A DNA stretch of 64,000 nucleotides from the NCBI RefSeq assembly GCF_001870205.1, contig NZ_CP017267.1, forward strand, positions 1,166,501-1,230,500. Reading direction: 5' to 3'. How positions within the stretch are numbered: position 1 is the first letter of the stretch; each line of letters opens with the position of its first letter. The translations under genes were made by a program, and so were the position numbers. Below the pieces are notes generated by a model. The model was not told the DNA's origin. It did no database searches and saw only the letters and a list, made by a program, of their open reading frames with translations. Shown here piece after piece: positions 48,151 to 57,233 of this stretch. This stretch comes from Vagococcus teuberi. GTDB lineage: Bacteria > Bacillota > Bacilli > Lactobacillales > Vagococcaceae.

Positions 48151-48542
48151 TATTTTTGTTTCGTTTTTCCTGTCCAGTTCATATAACCACCCTTTAAGAT
48201 GTAGATATCTTTGTATCCTTCTTTTTTAAGCAAACCAGCCATATAAATTGCCATACTTGTACGGTTATCATACAAATAGATTGGTGCATCTTTACGAATA
48301 GCAAGTAAATATTCTTTGTGCGCTCTTGAAATAGTATACGGCACACTTCTTGCTCCTAAAATATGACCACGATTGTAGTCCTCTTTTTCTCTCACATCAA
48401 TAACTTGAGCTGTTCTCATCGTTTCTTGGAATTTATCTTGTTCAATCCACTCAGCTGCACGCTTTCTCTTGATAAAAAAGAATAGCTTATACAATCCATA
48501 ACTCGCAATAATAATAATTAATATAGTTGTTAACAAATTCAC
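48150..48542 (-). CDS. Membrane-anchored rhodanese-like protein without the catalytic cysteine
   Basis: The 130-residue protein has an N-terminal membrane helix (LTTILIIIIASYGLYKLFFF) and a rhodanese domain: VIDVREKEDYNRGHILGARSVPY, then IYLYDNRTSMAIYMAGLLKKEGY. In active rhodaneses the loop starts with cysteine (C-x-x-G-x-R); here the corresponding residues are D-N-R with no cysteine, so sulfurtransferase activity is unlikely. It may serve as a binding domain. It ends the rhomboid-yqgQ-glcK operon. Confidence 0.85.
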   Translation of the reverse strand: MNLLTTILIIIIASYGLYKLFFFIKRKRAAEWIEQDKFQETMRTAQVIDVREKEDYNRGHILGARSVPYTISRAHKEYLLAIRKDAPIYLYDNRTSMAIYMAGLLKKEGYKDIYILKGGYMNWTGKTKQK

Positions 48543-48564
48543 GGGACATTTACCTTTCTATCTA

Positions 48565-49536
48565 TTATTTATCTTTTTTAAACTTTAATGCTAATGATGC
48601 TGCACCAATCACACCAGCCGAATTTCCTAATTCTGCTAATTTAATGGTCGTACTATTTTTTACTTGTGGGAAGGTAAATCGGTCAAAGTACACTTGCACT
48701 TTTTCCAATAAAAACTCTCCCGCTGCTGACACGCCACCACCGATGACAATGTCATTAGGATTTAACATATTTCCGATATTCCCACATGCTAAACCTAAAT
48801 AAAAACACACTTTATCGACAACTAATAACGCAAAGTGATCGTTGTCTTTTGCTAAGTCAAAAACATCTTTACTTGACACTTCTTGTCCGTCATCAATCAT
48901 ATCTTTTAATCTTGATGTGCCAGAGAACTCTTCGCTCATCTCTCTAGCCAAACGAACGACACCTGTTGCTGATGCGACTGTTTCAAGACAACCTTTTTTA
49001 CCACATGTACAATCAAAGCCTTCCGGATCAACGGTAATATGACCAATTTCACCAGCTGCTCCAGCGACTCCATGAAGTAAATGACCTTCAGCGATAATAC
49101 CTCCGCCAACACCCGTTCCTAGCGTGATAAACGTAACATCAGGGGCATTATTTCCAGCACCTTTCCATCTCTCACCAAGTGCTGCCACGTTGGCATCATT
49201 ATCTAAATCAAATGGAATACCAAACGTTTCTTCCATTGGTTTTTTTATTTCTTGAAGAGTTGACCAGTTTAAGTTGTAAGCACCAATCACCGTTCCATTT
49301 TCTTTATCGACTGTTCCTGGTGTCCCCATACCAATCCCAATAAAATCAGATGGCTTCATGCCATATAAATCTAATCTGTGTTTGATTGATTCAATAATAT
49401 CTGGGACGATGTGTGAGCCGTTGTCTTCAATATTTGTTTCAACACTCCATCGTTGTTGAATCTCACCATCTTCAGTTAAAATCGCTAATTTTGCTGTTGT
49501 ACCACCTAAATCAATACCTATTAATTTATTTGTCAT
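48565..49536 (-). CDS. glcK: Glucokinase (ROK family)
   Basis: Phosphorylates intracellular glucose to glucose-6-phosphate. The 323-residue ROK protein has the ATP-binding GIDLGGTTAKLAIL start and the TLGTGVGGGIIAEG loop. The zinc-binding signature GHITVDPEGFDCTCGKKGCLE near residue 175 has three cysteines. It begins where yqgQ ends. Context with YqgQ and rhomboid is the Bacillus-like glucokinase operon. Confidence 0.95.
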   Translation of the reverse strand: MTNKLIGIDLGGTTAKLAILTEDGEIQQRWSVETNIEDNGSHIVPDIIESIKHRLDLYGMKPSDFIGIGMGTPGTVDKENGTVIGAYNLNWSTLQEIKKPMEETFGIPFDLDNDANVAALGERWKGAGNNAPDVTFITLGTGVGGGIIAEGHLLHGVAGAAGEIGHITVDPEGFDCTCGKKGCLETVASATGVVRLAREMSEEFSGTSRLKDMIDDGQEVSSKDVFDLAKDNDHFALLVVDKVCFYLGLACGNIGNMLNPNDIVIGGGVSAAGEFLLEKVQVYFDRFTFPQVKNSTTIKLAELGNSAGVIGAASLALKFKKDK

Positions 49537-49745
49537 TATTGACCCTCCTGATAATCTTCTTCAAGATGATGCTCCCGTTTTAAAACTAGCATGGCTTTTA
49601 TGTATTCCTGTTTGTCTATCAATCCTGCTTCTTCCAGTTGCTTTAATTCAATCATCATTAATTCAATATCCCATAGCCGATTTCCGACATAAATAAAAAT
49701 ACCAAATCGTTTAAATAACTGTTGCACATCATACATTGTTTTCAA
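49536..49745 (-). CDS. yqgQ: YqgQ family protein (DUF910)
   Basis: The 69-residue protein has the typical YDVQQLFKRFGIFIYVGNRLWDIELM start and a charged helical end. The family is conserved next to glucokinase in Firmicutes; it forms a small three-helix bundle with no known reaction. It overlaps the glcK start by one base. Confidence 0.88.
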   Translation of the reverse strand: MKTMYDVQQLFKRFGIFIYVGNRLWDIELMMIELKQLEEAGLIDKQEYIKAMLVLKREHHLEEDYQEGQ

Positions 49746-49815
49746 TTTTCATTACCGACCTTATTATACAGATATATCCTTGGTATTCCTAGTACCGTCT
49801 GCATTTATTTTCATT

Positions 49816-50544
49816 TTATCCATAAAAACCTTTATATAAACATCCCACTGATAACAGAACAAAGACCACTAAAGATAACAATCGTTTTGTTTTATCAATG
49901 TTTTCATTGAAACCAAGTTTATTTGCTGGCACACCTACAATGATCATAATCAGTAACCCACCAAGCGCTCCACCAAAGTGTCCCATAATATCAACACCTG
50001 AATCAAATAAATTCATCACTAAATTCATTAAAATAAGTAGTGTCATGTTACGCGACATATATTTGATTGCTGGATGGTATTTGTAAATTTGTCCTAAAAT
50101 AATAAAGGCCGCAAAAATACCAAACAACGAGGTACTTGCTCCGGCAGAAATCGCATTGTCTGAACCAAATGCAAAACTCCATAAATTACCAAAAATCCCG
50201 CTTAACATATAAACAAGGAAAAATCGAGCGTGTCCAATCAACGGCTCTAAAATACGACCGACAAAATACAATCCTAAAGAGTTTAACAATAAATGGAAAA
50301 AGCCAATATGAACAAAAATTGGCGTAACCAGTCGCCAAATCTCACCATCAATGTTAATTGCTGCATGAGTCATGGCACCGAATTGATACAAAATCCCAAC
50401 ATTCTCTGAGCCTGAATAAATCCCTTGCGTTAATCCAACTAACTCCATCAAAATAAATACGACGATTTGAATCGCTAAAAATAAATAAGTAAAGTACGGT
50501 CCACGTTTGAAACGCATCCAACGTGTCGTATTATATCCTCTCAT
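49816..50544 (-). CDS. Rhomboid family intramembrane serine protease
   Basis: The 242-residue protein has about six to seven membrane helices. The rhomboid catalytic serine is in GASTSLFGIFAAF near residue 130 and the catalytic histidine in MGHFGGALGGLL near residue 188, forming the Ser-His dyad that cleaves substrates within the membrane. The family's HxxxN region is HIGFFHLLLNSLGLYFVG. The ATG follows AAGGGGG and overlaps the 5-FCL stop codon by 14 bases. Confidence 0.93.
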   Translation of the reverse strand: MRGYNTTRWMRFKRGPYFTYLFLAIQIVVFILMELVGLTQGIYSGSENVGILYQFGAMTHAAINIDGEIWRLVTPIFVHIGFFHLLLNSLGLYFVGRILEPLIGHARFFLVYMLSGIFGNLWSFAFGSDNAISAGASTSLFGIFAAFIILGQIYKYHPAIKYMSRNMTLLILMNLVMNLFDSGVDIMGHFGGALGGLLIMIIVGVPANKLGFNENIDKTKRLLSLVVFVLLSVGCLYKGFYG

Positions 50545-51097
50545 TCAGTTCCCCCTTACGTGCACAAATCAATGTGTCCACGATTTTATCATGTGGTTCA
50601 GTTTCTAGTTCCTCTAATAACTGTTCTTGGAAGACCAAACTTATTGTGTGCCCTTTAAAATCAGTCAAGTAACGGTCATAAAATCCACCACCGTACCCAA
50701 TTCGTTTACCTTCTGTGGTAAATCCAACACCAGGCACAATCATCAAATCAATGTCTGTTTTGTCATAAAGCTGGCTGTCAATCGGCTCGTACACACCAAA
50801 TCGTGTTAATTCAAGTTCAACCGAGTCATCATACAGATAAAAATCCATTAACCCCAACTTTTGCGTCTTTGGAATCACAATCGTTTTCCCTTCGTTAAAG
50901 GCTCGTTTCATCAATTTTTTTGTATCAAACTCATGTGTCATTGGATAGGTCGTAGCTATGACTGTCGCTTGCTGCCATTGACTCGTTTCAAATAACCGCG
51001 ACAACATCTCATCTTCTATGTTATTTTTTTTATTTTCTTGTGTTGCAAGATGATTTAACCGTGAAATTATCTCTTGTCTAATCGTCTTTTTCATCAT
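50531..51097 (-). CDS. 5-formyltetrahydrofolate cyclo-ligase
   Basis: This converts 5-formyl-THF to 5,10-methenyl-THF with ATP. The 188-residue protein has the family motif GVGFTTEGKRIGYGGGFYDRYL near residue 123 and the nucleotide-binding region TIVIPKTQ. It starts at an ATG pair after AAGGAGG and overlaps the rhomboid gene, so folate salvage, intramembrane protease, glucokinase and rhodanese are in one operon. Confidence 0.94.
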   Translation of the reverse strand: MMKKTIRQEIISRLNHLATQENKKNNIEDEMLSRLFETSQWQQATVIATTYPMTHEFDTKKLMKRAFNEGKTIVIPKTQKLGLMDFYLYDDSVELELTRFGVYEPIDSQLYDKTDIDLMIVPGVGFTTEGKRIGYGGGFYDRYLTDFKGHTISLVFQEQLLEELETEPHDKIVDTLICARKGELNERI

Positions 51098-51193
51098 GCC
51101 ACCTCCTTAAACAGTATACTAAAGTATTATAACATAACTTGTTTGTGACCTTTATCTAAAAGTTATATAAAGGGGTTGTTAATAAAAATTTTA

Positions 51194-51616
51194 TCATTTT
51201 TGAAATATTTTAAGTAGAACATCTAATGCATGATTTAATTCTTCCATCTCTTCTTTAGTCAGTTTTTCATTTAAATCTTCACCCAAATCTGTTGTATCAA
51301 ATGGGTTTCTCTTTAAATAACTCATCCCTTTTTCACTAATGGACACGTTAGTAATTCGTTTGTCTAATGGACTAACTGTTTTTTCTACTAAACCATGTGA
51401 TACCAGTTGTGAGATAATCCGTGTTGTCTGTTGTTTACCAAAATAAAAATCTGTGGCGATGTCTGTCATAGTCATGGACGGCACTTGTGTTAAGCCTAGT
51501 AAACAATAATACCCTTCATATGTGATGTTTAAATCATTTTTTTGTTTGATGCGTCTTTCCACATTGAAATGCCAATAGGGTAATAGTTTTAATAATTTAT
51601 TTGCGATTTTTTCCAT
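51194..51616 (-). CDS. MarR family transcriptional regulator
   Basis: The 140-residue protein has the MarR winged-helix core: SMTMTDIATDFYFGKQQTTRIISQLVSHGLVEKTVSPLDKRITNVSISEKG, with the DKR wing. The ATG at 51616 follows AGGAG; the GTG at 51625 is between the ribosome site and this ATG. It is divergent from the membrane-protein gene at 51707 and a perfect palindrome lies between, so it probably represses that gene and itself. Ligand unknown, likely an aromatic or phenolic compound. Confidence 0.88.
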   Translation of the reverse strand: MEKIANKLLKLLPYWHFNVERRIKQKNDLNITYEGYYCLLGLTQVPSMTMTDIATDFYFGKQQTTRIISQLVSHGLVEKTVSPLDKRITNVSISEKGMSYLKRNPFDTTDLGEDLNEKLTKEEMEELNHALDVLLKIFQK

Positions 51617-51663
51617 TTTACACACTCCTAAATTGACTTTTTTATCTTCTTCATGATACCTTA

Positions 51664-51685
51664 TTAGTACATATTTGTGTACTAA
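51664..51685. promoter_or_regulatory. Palindromic operator, probably for the MarR regulator
   Basis: TTAGTACA-N6-TGTACTAA is a perfect 8-6-8 inverted repeat, of the size and symmetry bound by MarR dimers, located centrally between the divergent MarR and exporter-like genes. Confidence 0.75.
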
Positions 51686-51706
51686 AAGAAATGAGTTGAT
51701 TTATTT

Positions 51707-52678
51707 ATGCTAACAAAACTATCCACCCACATAAAACAAAACTTCAGTAAAAATCTAGTAGATTTCACCACAAATCTATTGTTTATCTTAATTTTCACTT
51801 TAATTTTTGGTGAAGAAAATTTACTCCCTATTGTCGCATTAAGCGTTGGGTTTCTAATGTTTCCTAAAATTAATTTCGGCGTAACAGACAAGGTTCTTAT
51901 CATGACAAACTTACTATTTCCACTTGGAGGTATCATCTCCCAACTGCCACATAGCCAGCCGTTTTTATTATTTTTTGTCTATGCTGCGTTCACTCTATTA
52001 ATTTTAATCTTAACTGCTGAACCAATTGCGTTTCAATATTCTATTCCATATATGATTAATTTTTTATTTTGCCAGGCAACTCCTGTCGAGTCTACTCACG
52101 CGCTAAACCGGATAATATGTCTAGTCATAGGGAGCGTTGTGTTAAGTATTTTAGCCGTCAAATCAAAGAAAAGGCAGCCTTTAACTGTAACAAAATTAAA
52201 TCTAGACGAACAAATCAAACGCTCCGTTTCTAATCCAATCTATCTACTAAAAATGACGTTAAGTGTGTCGATTGCTATGACAGTTGCTATTTTGATTCAT
52301 GCACCAAAACCTCTTTGGATTAGTATTGTGGCGATGTCTTTAACAGAAATTCACTTTAGTGAGACTGTCAAAAAAACACGCGAACGCATTATTGGCACAG
52401 CATTTGGCGTGATTGTCTTTTATTTATTTTTAGTCAAACTAATTCCAACACCTTATGCGATCGCCTTTATACTAAGTGTTGGATTTATCAGTTACTTTTT
52501 AGTCGATTACAAACATAAAACCATTGTCAACTCTATTGCAGCCATGAATGCTGCACTGGTAATATTTCCAAGTGGCGTGTCAATTGCGAATCGATTTATT
52601 GGTTTATTCATTGGGATTGTCATTGCGATTGTCGTGGCGATGATGTGCCACCTCATTCAAAAAGCAATTGTACGATAA
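51707..52678 (+). CDS. FUSC-like integral membrane protein (aromatic acid exporter type)
   Basis: The 323-residue protein has about ten predicted membrane helices in two sets of five, with a short cytoplasmic loop (KSKKRQPLTVTKLNLDEQIKRSVS) between. The second half contains AILIHAPKPLWISIVAMSLTEIHFSETVKKTRERIIGTAFGV, typical of FUSC/AaeB-like exporters. It would export organic or aromatic acids. The ATG has only a weak ribosome site. Divergent MarR and its operator suggest inducible expression. Confidence 0.75.
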   Translation: MLTKLSTHIKQNFSKNLVDFTTNLLFILIFTLIFGEENLLPIVALSVGFLMFPKINFGVTDKVLIMTNLLFPLGGIISQLPHSQPFLLFFVYAAFTLLILILTAEPIAFQYSIPYMINFLFCQATPVESTHALNRIICLVIGSVVLSILAVKSKKRQPLTVTKLNLDEQIKRSVSNPIYLLKMTLSVSIAMTVAILIHAPKPLWISIVAMSLTEIHFSETVKKTRERIIGTAFGVIVFYLFLVKLIPTPYAIAFILSVGFISYFLVDYKHKTIVNSIAAMNAALVIFPSGVSIANRFIGLFIGIVIAIVVAMMCHLIQKAIVR

Positions 52679-52718
52679 AAAAGCTACAGTCATTATCAAA
52701 ATGGCGTAGCTTTTTTAG
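52677..52718. terminator. Bidirectional terminator between the exporter and rlmN
   Basis: AAAAAGCTAC...GTAGCTTTTT forms a 10-base stem with T-runs on both strands. Confidence 0.8.
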
Positions 52719-52719
52719 T

Positions 52720-53784
52720 TTATTTACTCTTCTCTTTTTTCATTTGTTTACTTCTTAACTGCCCACACGCTGCATCAATATCAGACCCAAATTCTTGTCT
52801 GACCACACAGTTGATGCCATTTCTTTTTAAAACATCATAAAAAGCTAGCGTGTCTTTTTTTGTGCTTCGTTGATACAAGTCATGTTCTTCCACTGTATTG
52901 TAAGGAATCAAGTTGACATACGTTAGTTTTTTCTTATCTTTCAATAAATCTGCCAATTGTTGGGCATGCTCTGGTGTGTCATTCACCCCTCGAAGCATGA
53001 TATATTCAAACGTAATACGGCGATTGGTTTCTTTTAAATAATAATCCACTGCATCCATCAAACGCTCTAATGGATACGCTCGATTAATTTGCATGATAGA
53101 TGTGCGTGTTTCGTTGTTTGGTGCATGAAGCGAAATTGCTAAGTTAACTTGCAAGCCATTTGTCGCAAATTGCTTGATTTTTGGTACCAATCCACTTGTT
53201 GATACAGTCATATGTCTTGCCCCTATTTGTAGCCCTTTTGGATCATTCATGATAGATAAAAAGTCCATCACGTTATTATAATTATCAAACGGTTCACCAA
53301 TTCCCATGACCACAATATGACTCACTCTCTCGTCTTGCCCTTGTTTGTCTAGGTAGTGCTGCACTTTCATAATTTGGGCGACAATTTCTCCTGTTGTTAA
53401 GTTACGTTGTTTTTTCAATAAGCCACTCGCACAAAAGGTACAGCCTATGTTACAACCAATTTGTGTCGTCACACAAACTGATAATCCATACGCTTGTCGC
53501 ATCAACACTGTTTCAATCATATGATGATCCGGCAACTCAAATAAATATTTTACCGTCCCATCTTGACCTTCTTGGACAACGACTTCATTCAAAGGGTCTA
53601 ACACGAAGTGTTCATTTAATAATTCAATTGTTTGTTTAGAGAGATTGCTCATTTCAGAAAAATCTGTCACACGTTTTTCATATAACCATTGCCACACTTG
53701 GGCTGCTCTAAATTTCTTTTCACCATTTTTCACAAACCAGTCAACAAGTTGAGTCTGTGTTAAATCATAGATAGATGGTTTCAT
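52720..53784 (-). CDS. rlmN: 23S rRNA (adenine-2503-C2)/tRNA A37 methyltransferase RlmN
   Basis: A radical-SAM enzyme methylating 23S rRNA A2503 and some tRNAs at A37. The 354-residue protein has the CxxxCxxC iron-sulfur motif [12 protein letters not shown] near residue 112, the [12 protein letters not shown] block and the methyl-bearing catalytic cysteine in [16 protein letters not shown] near the C-terminus. It is monocistronic. Confidence 0.96.
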   Translation of the reverse strand: MKPSIYDLTQTQLVDWFVKNGEKKFRAAQVWQWLYEKRVTDFSEMSNLSKQTIELLNEHFVLDPLNEVVVQEGQDGTVKYLFELPDHHMIETVLMRQAYGLSVCVTTQIGCNIGCTFCASGLLKKQRNLTTGEIVAQIMKVQHYLDKQGQDERVSHIVVMGIGEPFDNYNNVMDFLSIMNDPKGLQIGARHMTVSTSGLVPKIKQFATNGLQVNLAISLHAPNNETRTSIMQINRAYPLERLMDAVDYYLKETNRRITFEYIMLRGVNDTPEHAQQLADLLKDKKKLTYVNLIPYNTVEEHDLYQRSTKKDTLAFYDVLKRNGINCVVRQEFGSDIDAACGQLRSKQMKKEKSK

Positions 53785-53876
53785 TATTTATTCCTCATTT
53801 CTACTTTGTACACTTAATCACTATATAGGATTTATGTCTAATTTGCAATGACAAACTCACTATCCGTTCATACAAA

Positions 53877-53918
53877 AAAAGCAAAAGAACGAGTTGCTCT
53901 CTTGCTTGTGCTTTATTG
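53877..53918 (-). terminator. Possible terminator after the small CofE-linked gene
   Basis: A stem of moderate quality (GCA-AAGCAAGAG with CGTTCTTTTGC) is followed by a long T-run on the minus strand. Confidence 0.45.
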
Positions 53919-54233
53919 ATTTATCGCATGTAATGTTTGTTTACATAATTGTTCTAATCTCTCTGATAATTCTTGAGCCGTTTCTTGTGAATACACAATC
54001 GTTTCAACTGGTGTTGAGACAAAATCAAGCAATTTTACAGCTTGCCATGTATCACCTTGTTTTTCAATCGTGATTTGTGGGTGCACACTCGTTGCCCCGC
54101 ACGCATCAGCCACTAAAAATGCAAACTCATAAGTCCTTTCGTCTAGTTCTCTTAAACGATAATACCCATCATGAATAAACTGTTTGTCTGCTGATAAATG
54201 TTTTGTCAACACATCCATTTCTTCTTGTGTCAT
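53913..54233 (-). CDS. Small protein of unknown function linked to the CofE-like gene
   Basis: The 106-residue acidic protein begins MTQEEMDVLTKHLSADK at ATG 54233 behind AAGGAGG. It has a FLVADACGATSVHPQITIEKQGD centre and a helical C-terminus. No family is recognised. It starts 28 bases after the CofE-like gene and shares its transcript, so it may be a partner. Confidence 0.65.
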   Translation of the reverse strand: MTQEEMDVLTKHLSADKQFIHDGYYRLRELDERTYEFAFLVADACGATSVHPQITIEKQGDTWQAVKLLDFVSTPVETIVYSQETAQELSERLEQLCKQTLHAINQ

Positions 54234-54261
54234 ATCCACACGCCTCCTTTATTAGCTTTGA

Positions 54262-55452
54262 TTAGTTAGTAAAGTTATCGAAGTAGCCTTGAATAAAGAC
54301 AATCGGTGTTCCTTTATCTCCACTACCTGACGTTAAATCTGATAATGAACCGATTAAGTCAGTTAATTTTCTAGGTGTTGTTCCTTGAGCTTCCATTAAT
54401 CCTGTTAAATCATCTGCTTTTGAATCAATGTGTTTTTTGATTGCTTCTTCAAGTTCAGCTCCACGTAAGTCAGAGAAATTGTTATCAGCAAGATATTTTA
54501 ACTTCACTTCATTAGGTGTTCCTTCTAAACCTGATGTGTATGCAGGAGATACAACTGGGTCAGCAAGTTCCCAAATTTTTCCAACTGGATCTTTAAACGC
54601 ACCATCTCCATAAACCATGACTTCCACTTGTTTACCAGTTAACTCTTTTAGTTTACGTTGGATATTATCCACTGTTTCTTGCGAGTTTCTTGGGAATAAT
54701 TTCACGCCATCGTCTGTTGATTTATTTGAACCAAGTAATCCATATTGCTCGTTAAAGCCACTTCCATCAACCGATTCAGATAAAACATCATCCAAAGTGT
54801 ACACTTTTTCCGCACCATTTTGTTCTAATATGCGTTTTGTACGGTAACGTGTGTGAATGTCACATGTTAAGATATTTTTTGTATAAGATAAAATCGTTTT
54901 AGGTTTTTGAGAAAAGATTACTTCGCACTCAGCACCTTCAGCTGCGATTAATTCTTTATAATAGTCAATATAGTCAACACCTGTAAAGGTATGTTTTTGA
55001 TAACCAAATAACTCTCTAAATTCTGTTTCAGTTAACGTATCTGTCCAAGGATTAACTCCTTTTTCATCTAATGCGTCAAGTGAAATCAAGTGATTTCCCA
55101 CTTCATCTGATGGATAACTTAACATTAAGACAATTTTTTTGCTTCCTCTAGCAATTCCTCTCAAACAGTTTGAAAAACGATTACGACTAAAAATTGGGAA
55201 GATAACCCCAACTGTATCTTCATTAAATTTGTGACGAATATCTTCTGCGATTTGATCAATTGATGCATAGTTTCCTTGCGCTCTAGCAACGATTGACTCA
55301 GTCACTGCAACGATATCTTTGTCTTGAATTGAGAAATTCCCTTCTCTAGAAGCTTCCATCACGCTATCAATCACGATAGATTCCAAGTCGTCTCCTTCAT
55401 TAATAATTGGACAACGTAATCCCCTTGATACAGTTCCAATAATTCTTGACAT
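54262..55452 (-). CDS. Coenzyme F420-0:L-glutamate ligase (CofE)-like protein
   Basis: The 396-residue protein has the CofE-family features DKDIVAVTESIVARAQGNYA near residue 48, VIFPIFSRNRFSNCLRGIARG near 90 and a GDGAFKDPVGKIWELADPVVSP segment near 280. The family in archaea and actinobacteria adds glutamates to coenzyme F420. Lactic-acid bacteria are not known to make F420 and no F420 gene is in this window, so this longer variant probably adds an amino acid to another phosphate-linked or carboxylate substrate. The ATG follows AAGGGAGAG. Its actual reaction is unknown. Confidence 0.75.
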   Translation of the reverse strand: MSRIIGTVSRGLRCPIINEGDDLESIVIDSVMEASREGNFSIQDKDIVAVTESIVARAQGNYASIDQIAEDIRHKFNEDTVGVIFPIFSRNRFSNCLRGIARGSKKIVLMLSYPSDEVGNHLISLDALDEKGVNPWTDTLTETEFRELFGYQKHTFTGVDYIDYYKELIAAEGAECEVIFSQKPKTILSYTKNILTCDIHTRYRTKRILEQNGAEKVYTLDDVLSESVDGSGFNEQYGLLGSNKSTDDGVKLFPRNSQETVDNIQRKLKELTGKQVEVMVYGDGAFKDPVGKIWELADPVVSPAYTSGLEGTPNEVKLKYLADNNFSDLRGAELEEAIKKHIDSKADDLTGLMEAQGTTPRKLTDLIGSLSDLTSGSGDKGTPIVFIQGYFDNFTN

Positions 55453-55552
55453 AGTTTACTCTCCCTTATCGTACAACTCATTTTTTTAATTTAGTTCCAT
55501 AAGTACTATACAGTGTTTTAGCTTACAAGTAAAATTTAGACGCTAGAAAAAA

Positions 55553-55594
55553 TAAGAAAAGATGATTAAACGGGTATTTAATCATCTTTTTTAC
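55553..55594 (-). terminator. Terminator after the polysaccharide deacetylase
   Basis: AAAAGATGATTAAA...TTTAATCATCTTTT forms a 14-base stem with T-run on the minus strand. Confidence 0.8.
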
Positions 55595-55596
55595 TT

Positions 55597-56919
55597 TTAA
55601 TTGATTAAGTCTTTAGCCAATACAAAAGTATAATCTTGGCTTTTTAAAAACTTAATGACATTTTCTAAACTATCTGCTGAATCTTGGTGAATATCATGCA
55701 TCAGCACAATACTGTGAGGTTGCAATTCTTTTTTGACTTCCCCTAGAATAGCTGTGGGATTATGTGTTTTCCAATCGAGTGTGTCGATATTCCATAACGC
55801 AATCGTCATATTTGGTTCAACTTTTGTCACACGATCATTATACGCACCATATGGCGGACGAAGAAGCGTTGGTTTTTCACCTGTTAGTTTTTCTATTTTT
55901 TGATTGGTTGAATCAATTTCTTGCTTGATACTTGCTTCATCTAATTTTGTCAAGTCTTTGTGGTCATACGTATGATTCCCAATGTCATGTCCTGCTTCAT
56001 GAATTTTCTTCACAACATCTGGGTAATTATCAACCATTGTCCCTAACATAAAGAATGTGGCTTTAATGTTGTATTTTTTTAACGTATTTAATATTTGTAA
56101 GGAACTGGTGTTGTTTGGTCCATCATCAAATGTTAAGGCCACTTTCTTATCATCGTTTAAAATCGTTGGATCATTTTTTACTACTTCTTTTTGTAACACG
56201 GATAATTGACTCGCATAAACTTGTCTTAGCTTATCATTTTTAAGACTACTCACTTCTTTATTCAGCTTTTTATACTGGTCAGAAGTTGGAACTGTCTTAA
56301 TTTTTTTATCTTGAATATACGTTTTCATCTCTTTGTCTAAAGATACAAGTGCATTATTTTGTTCGGTGATTTGTTTTAACCCAGCTTCTAAAGAGGCTTT
56401 TTGTTCATCTTTAGGTAACGACGTCACATTTGAATCCAATTCATCTTTCATAGATTGAGTAATTGATTGTGAGATGGCTAAATCTTTGACTAAACTATTT
56501 TTATTAAAAGGTTTTGTGCCAAAAATAGTAGACATTTGCTGTGATGCTTTAATTCTTTTCTGGATGGCATCAATGGCTTCAGCATCTTTGTTTAAACCAA
56601 GCATCAATTGTTTCTTTTGATTCTTCACTTTTCCAGAAATATTTGAAATATCATCAACCGTTTTAATACTTTGATGAACGCTATCCTTCGTTTGATTCGC
56701 GGTTTTAAGCAAGTCTTGATTTATCACAAAGTTTTCTAAATTTTGTTGACTTAATTCTTGAATTGACTGATCAATCACTTTCTTTTCACTTGTCACACTT
56801 CTTAGTGTTTGACTCGCTTTTTTATCAAGAGTCATTCGACGAACTAAAAAGATAACCTCTACAATAAGAATAAGTAATAAAAAAATTAATATAAATTGCT
56901 TTCTTTTTTCTTTAATCAA
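55597..56919 (-). CDS. Membrane-anchored polysaccharide (peptidoglycan) deacetylase
   Basis: The 440-residue protein has an N-terminal membrane helix (FILIFLLLILIVEVIFLV), a long extracellular helical, Lys/Gln/Asp-rich region (about 35-250) and a C-terminal NodB domain. The NodB motifs are complete: TFDDGP, HTYDH (metal histidines), RPPYG, DTLDW and LMHDIH. Members such as PgdA deacetylate N-acetylglucosamine in peptidoglycan and confer lysozyme resistance; xylan- or PNAG-type substrates cannot be excluded. The start is TTG at 56919 behind AAAGGTG. Confidence 0.88.
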   Translation of the reverse strand: MIKEKRKQFILIFLLLILIVEVIFLVRRMTLDKKASQTLRSVTSEKKVIDQSIQELSQQNLENFVINQDLLKTANQTKDSVHQSIKTVDDISNISGKVKNQKKQLMLGLNKDAEAIDAIQKRIKASQQMSTIFGTKPFNKNSLVKDLAISQSITQSMKDELDSNVTSLPKDEQKASLEAGLKQITEQNNALVSLDKEMKTYIQDKKIKTVPTSDQYKKLNKEVSSLKNDKLRQVYASQLSVLQKEVVKNDPTILNDDKKVALTFDDGPNNTSSLQILNTLKKYNIKATFFMLGTMVDNYPDVVKKIHEAGHDIGNHTYDHKDLTKLDEASIKQEIDSTNQKIEKLTGEKPTLLRPPYGAYNDRVTKVEPNMTIALWNIDTLDWKTHNPTAILGEVKKELQPHSIVLMHDIHQDSADSLENVIKFLKSQDYTFVLAKDLIN

Positions 56920-56936
56920 TTTTCCAATCTACACCT

Positions 56937-57220
56937 TTCTAAAATATAACAGTTCCATTCTAACAGTAATTATTAAAAATGTTTATTATTTTTAAATTTT
57001 TTCTATAGTAAAATAGGTACGTTTCCTTTATTTTATTCATTTACAATACATTTATATTTTATATGTTCATTTTACGCAGAATTACCTTATGTTAGCTGTA
57101 CCTTAATCACCCGTTTAGATTTTAATTAAAACAACCTGAAAAATCCTCATTTTATAATCATAAACCGCAATGACTCACATGACTATGTTAAAATAATCTT
57201 GCTATGCTGAATATACATTG
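56937..57220. other. Intergenic region between the deacetylase and the decarboxylase
   Basis: This stretch is AT-rich and divergent. I see no open frame of coding quality and no RNA family. Both divergent promoters must lie here: a weak ATGACT-N18-TATGCT pair ends near 57207, upstream of the decarboxylase. Confidence 0.3.
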
Positions 57221-57233
57221 GAGGGAATATATA

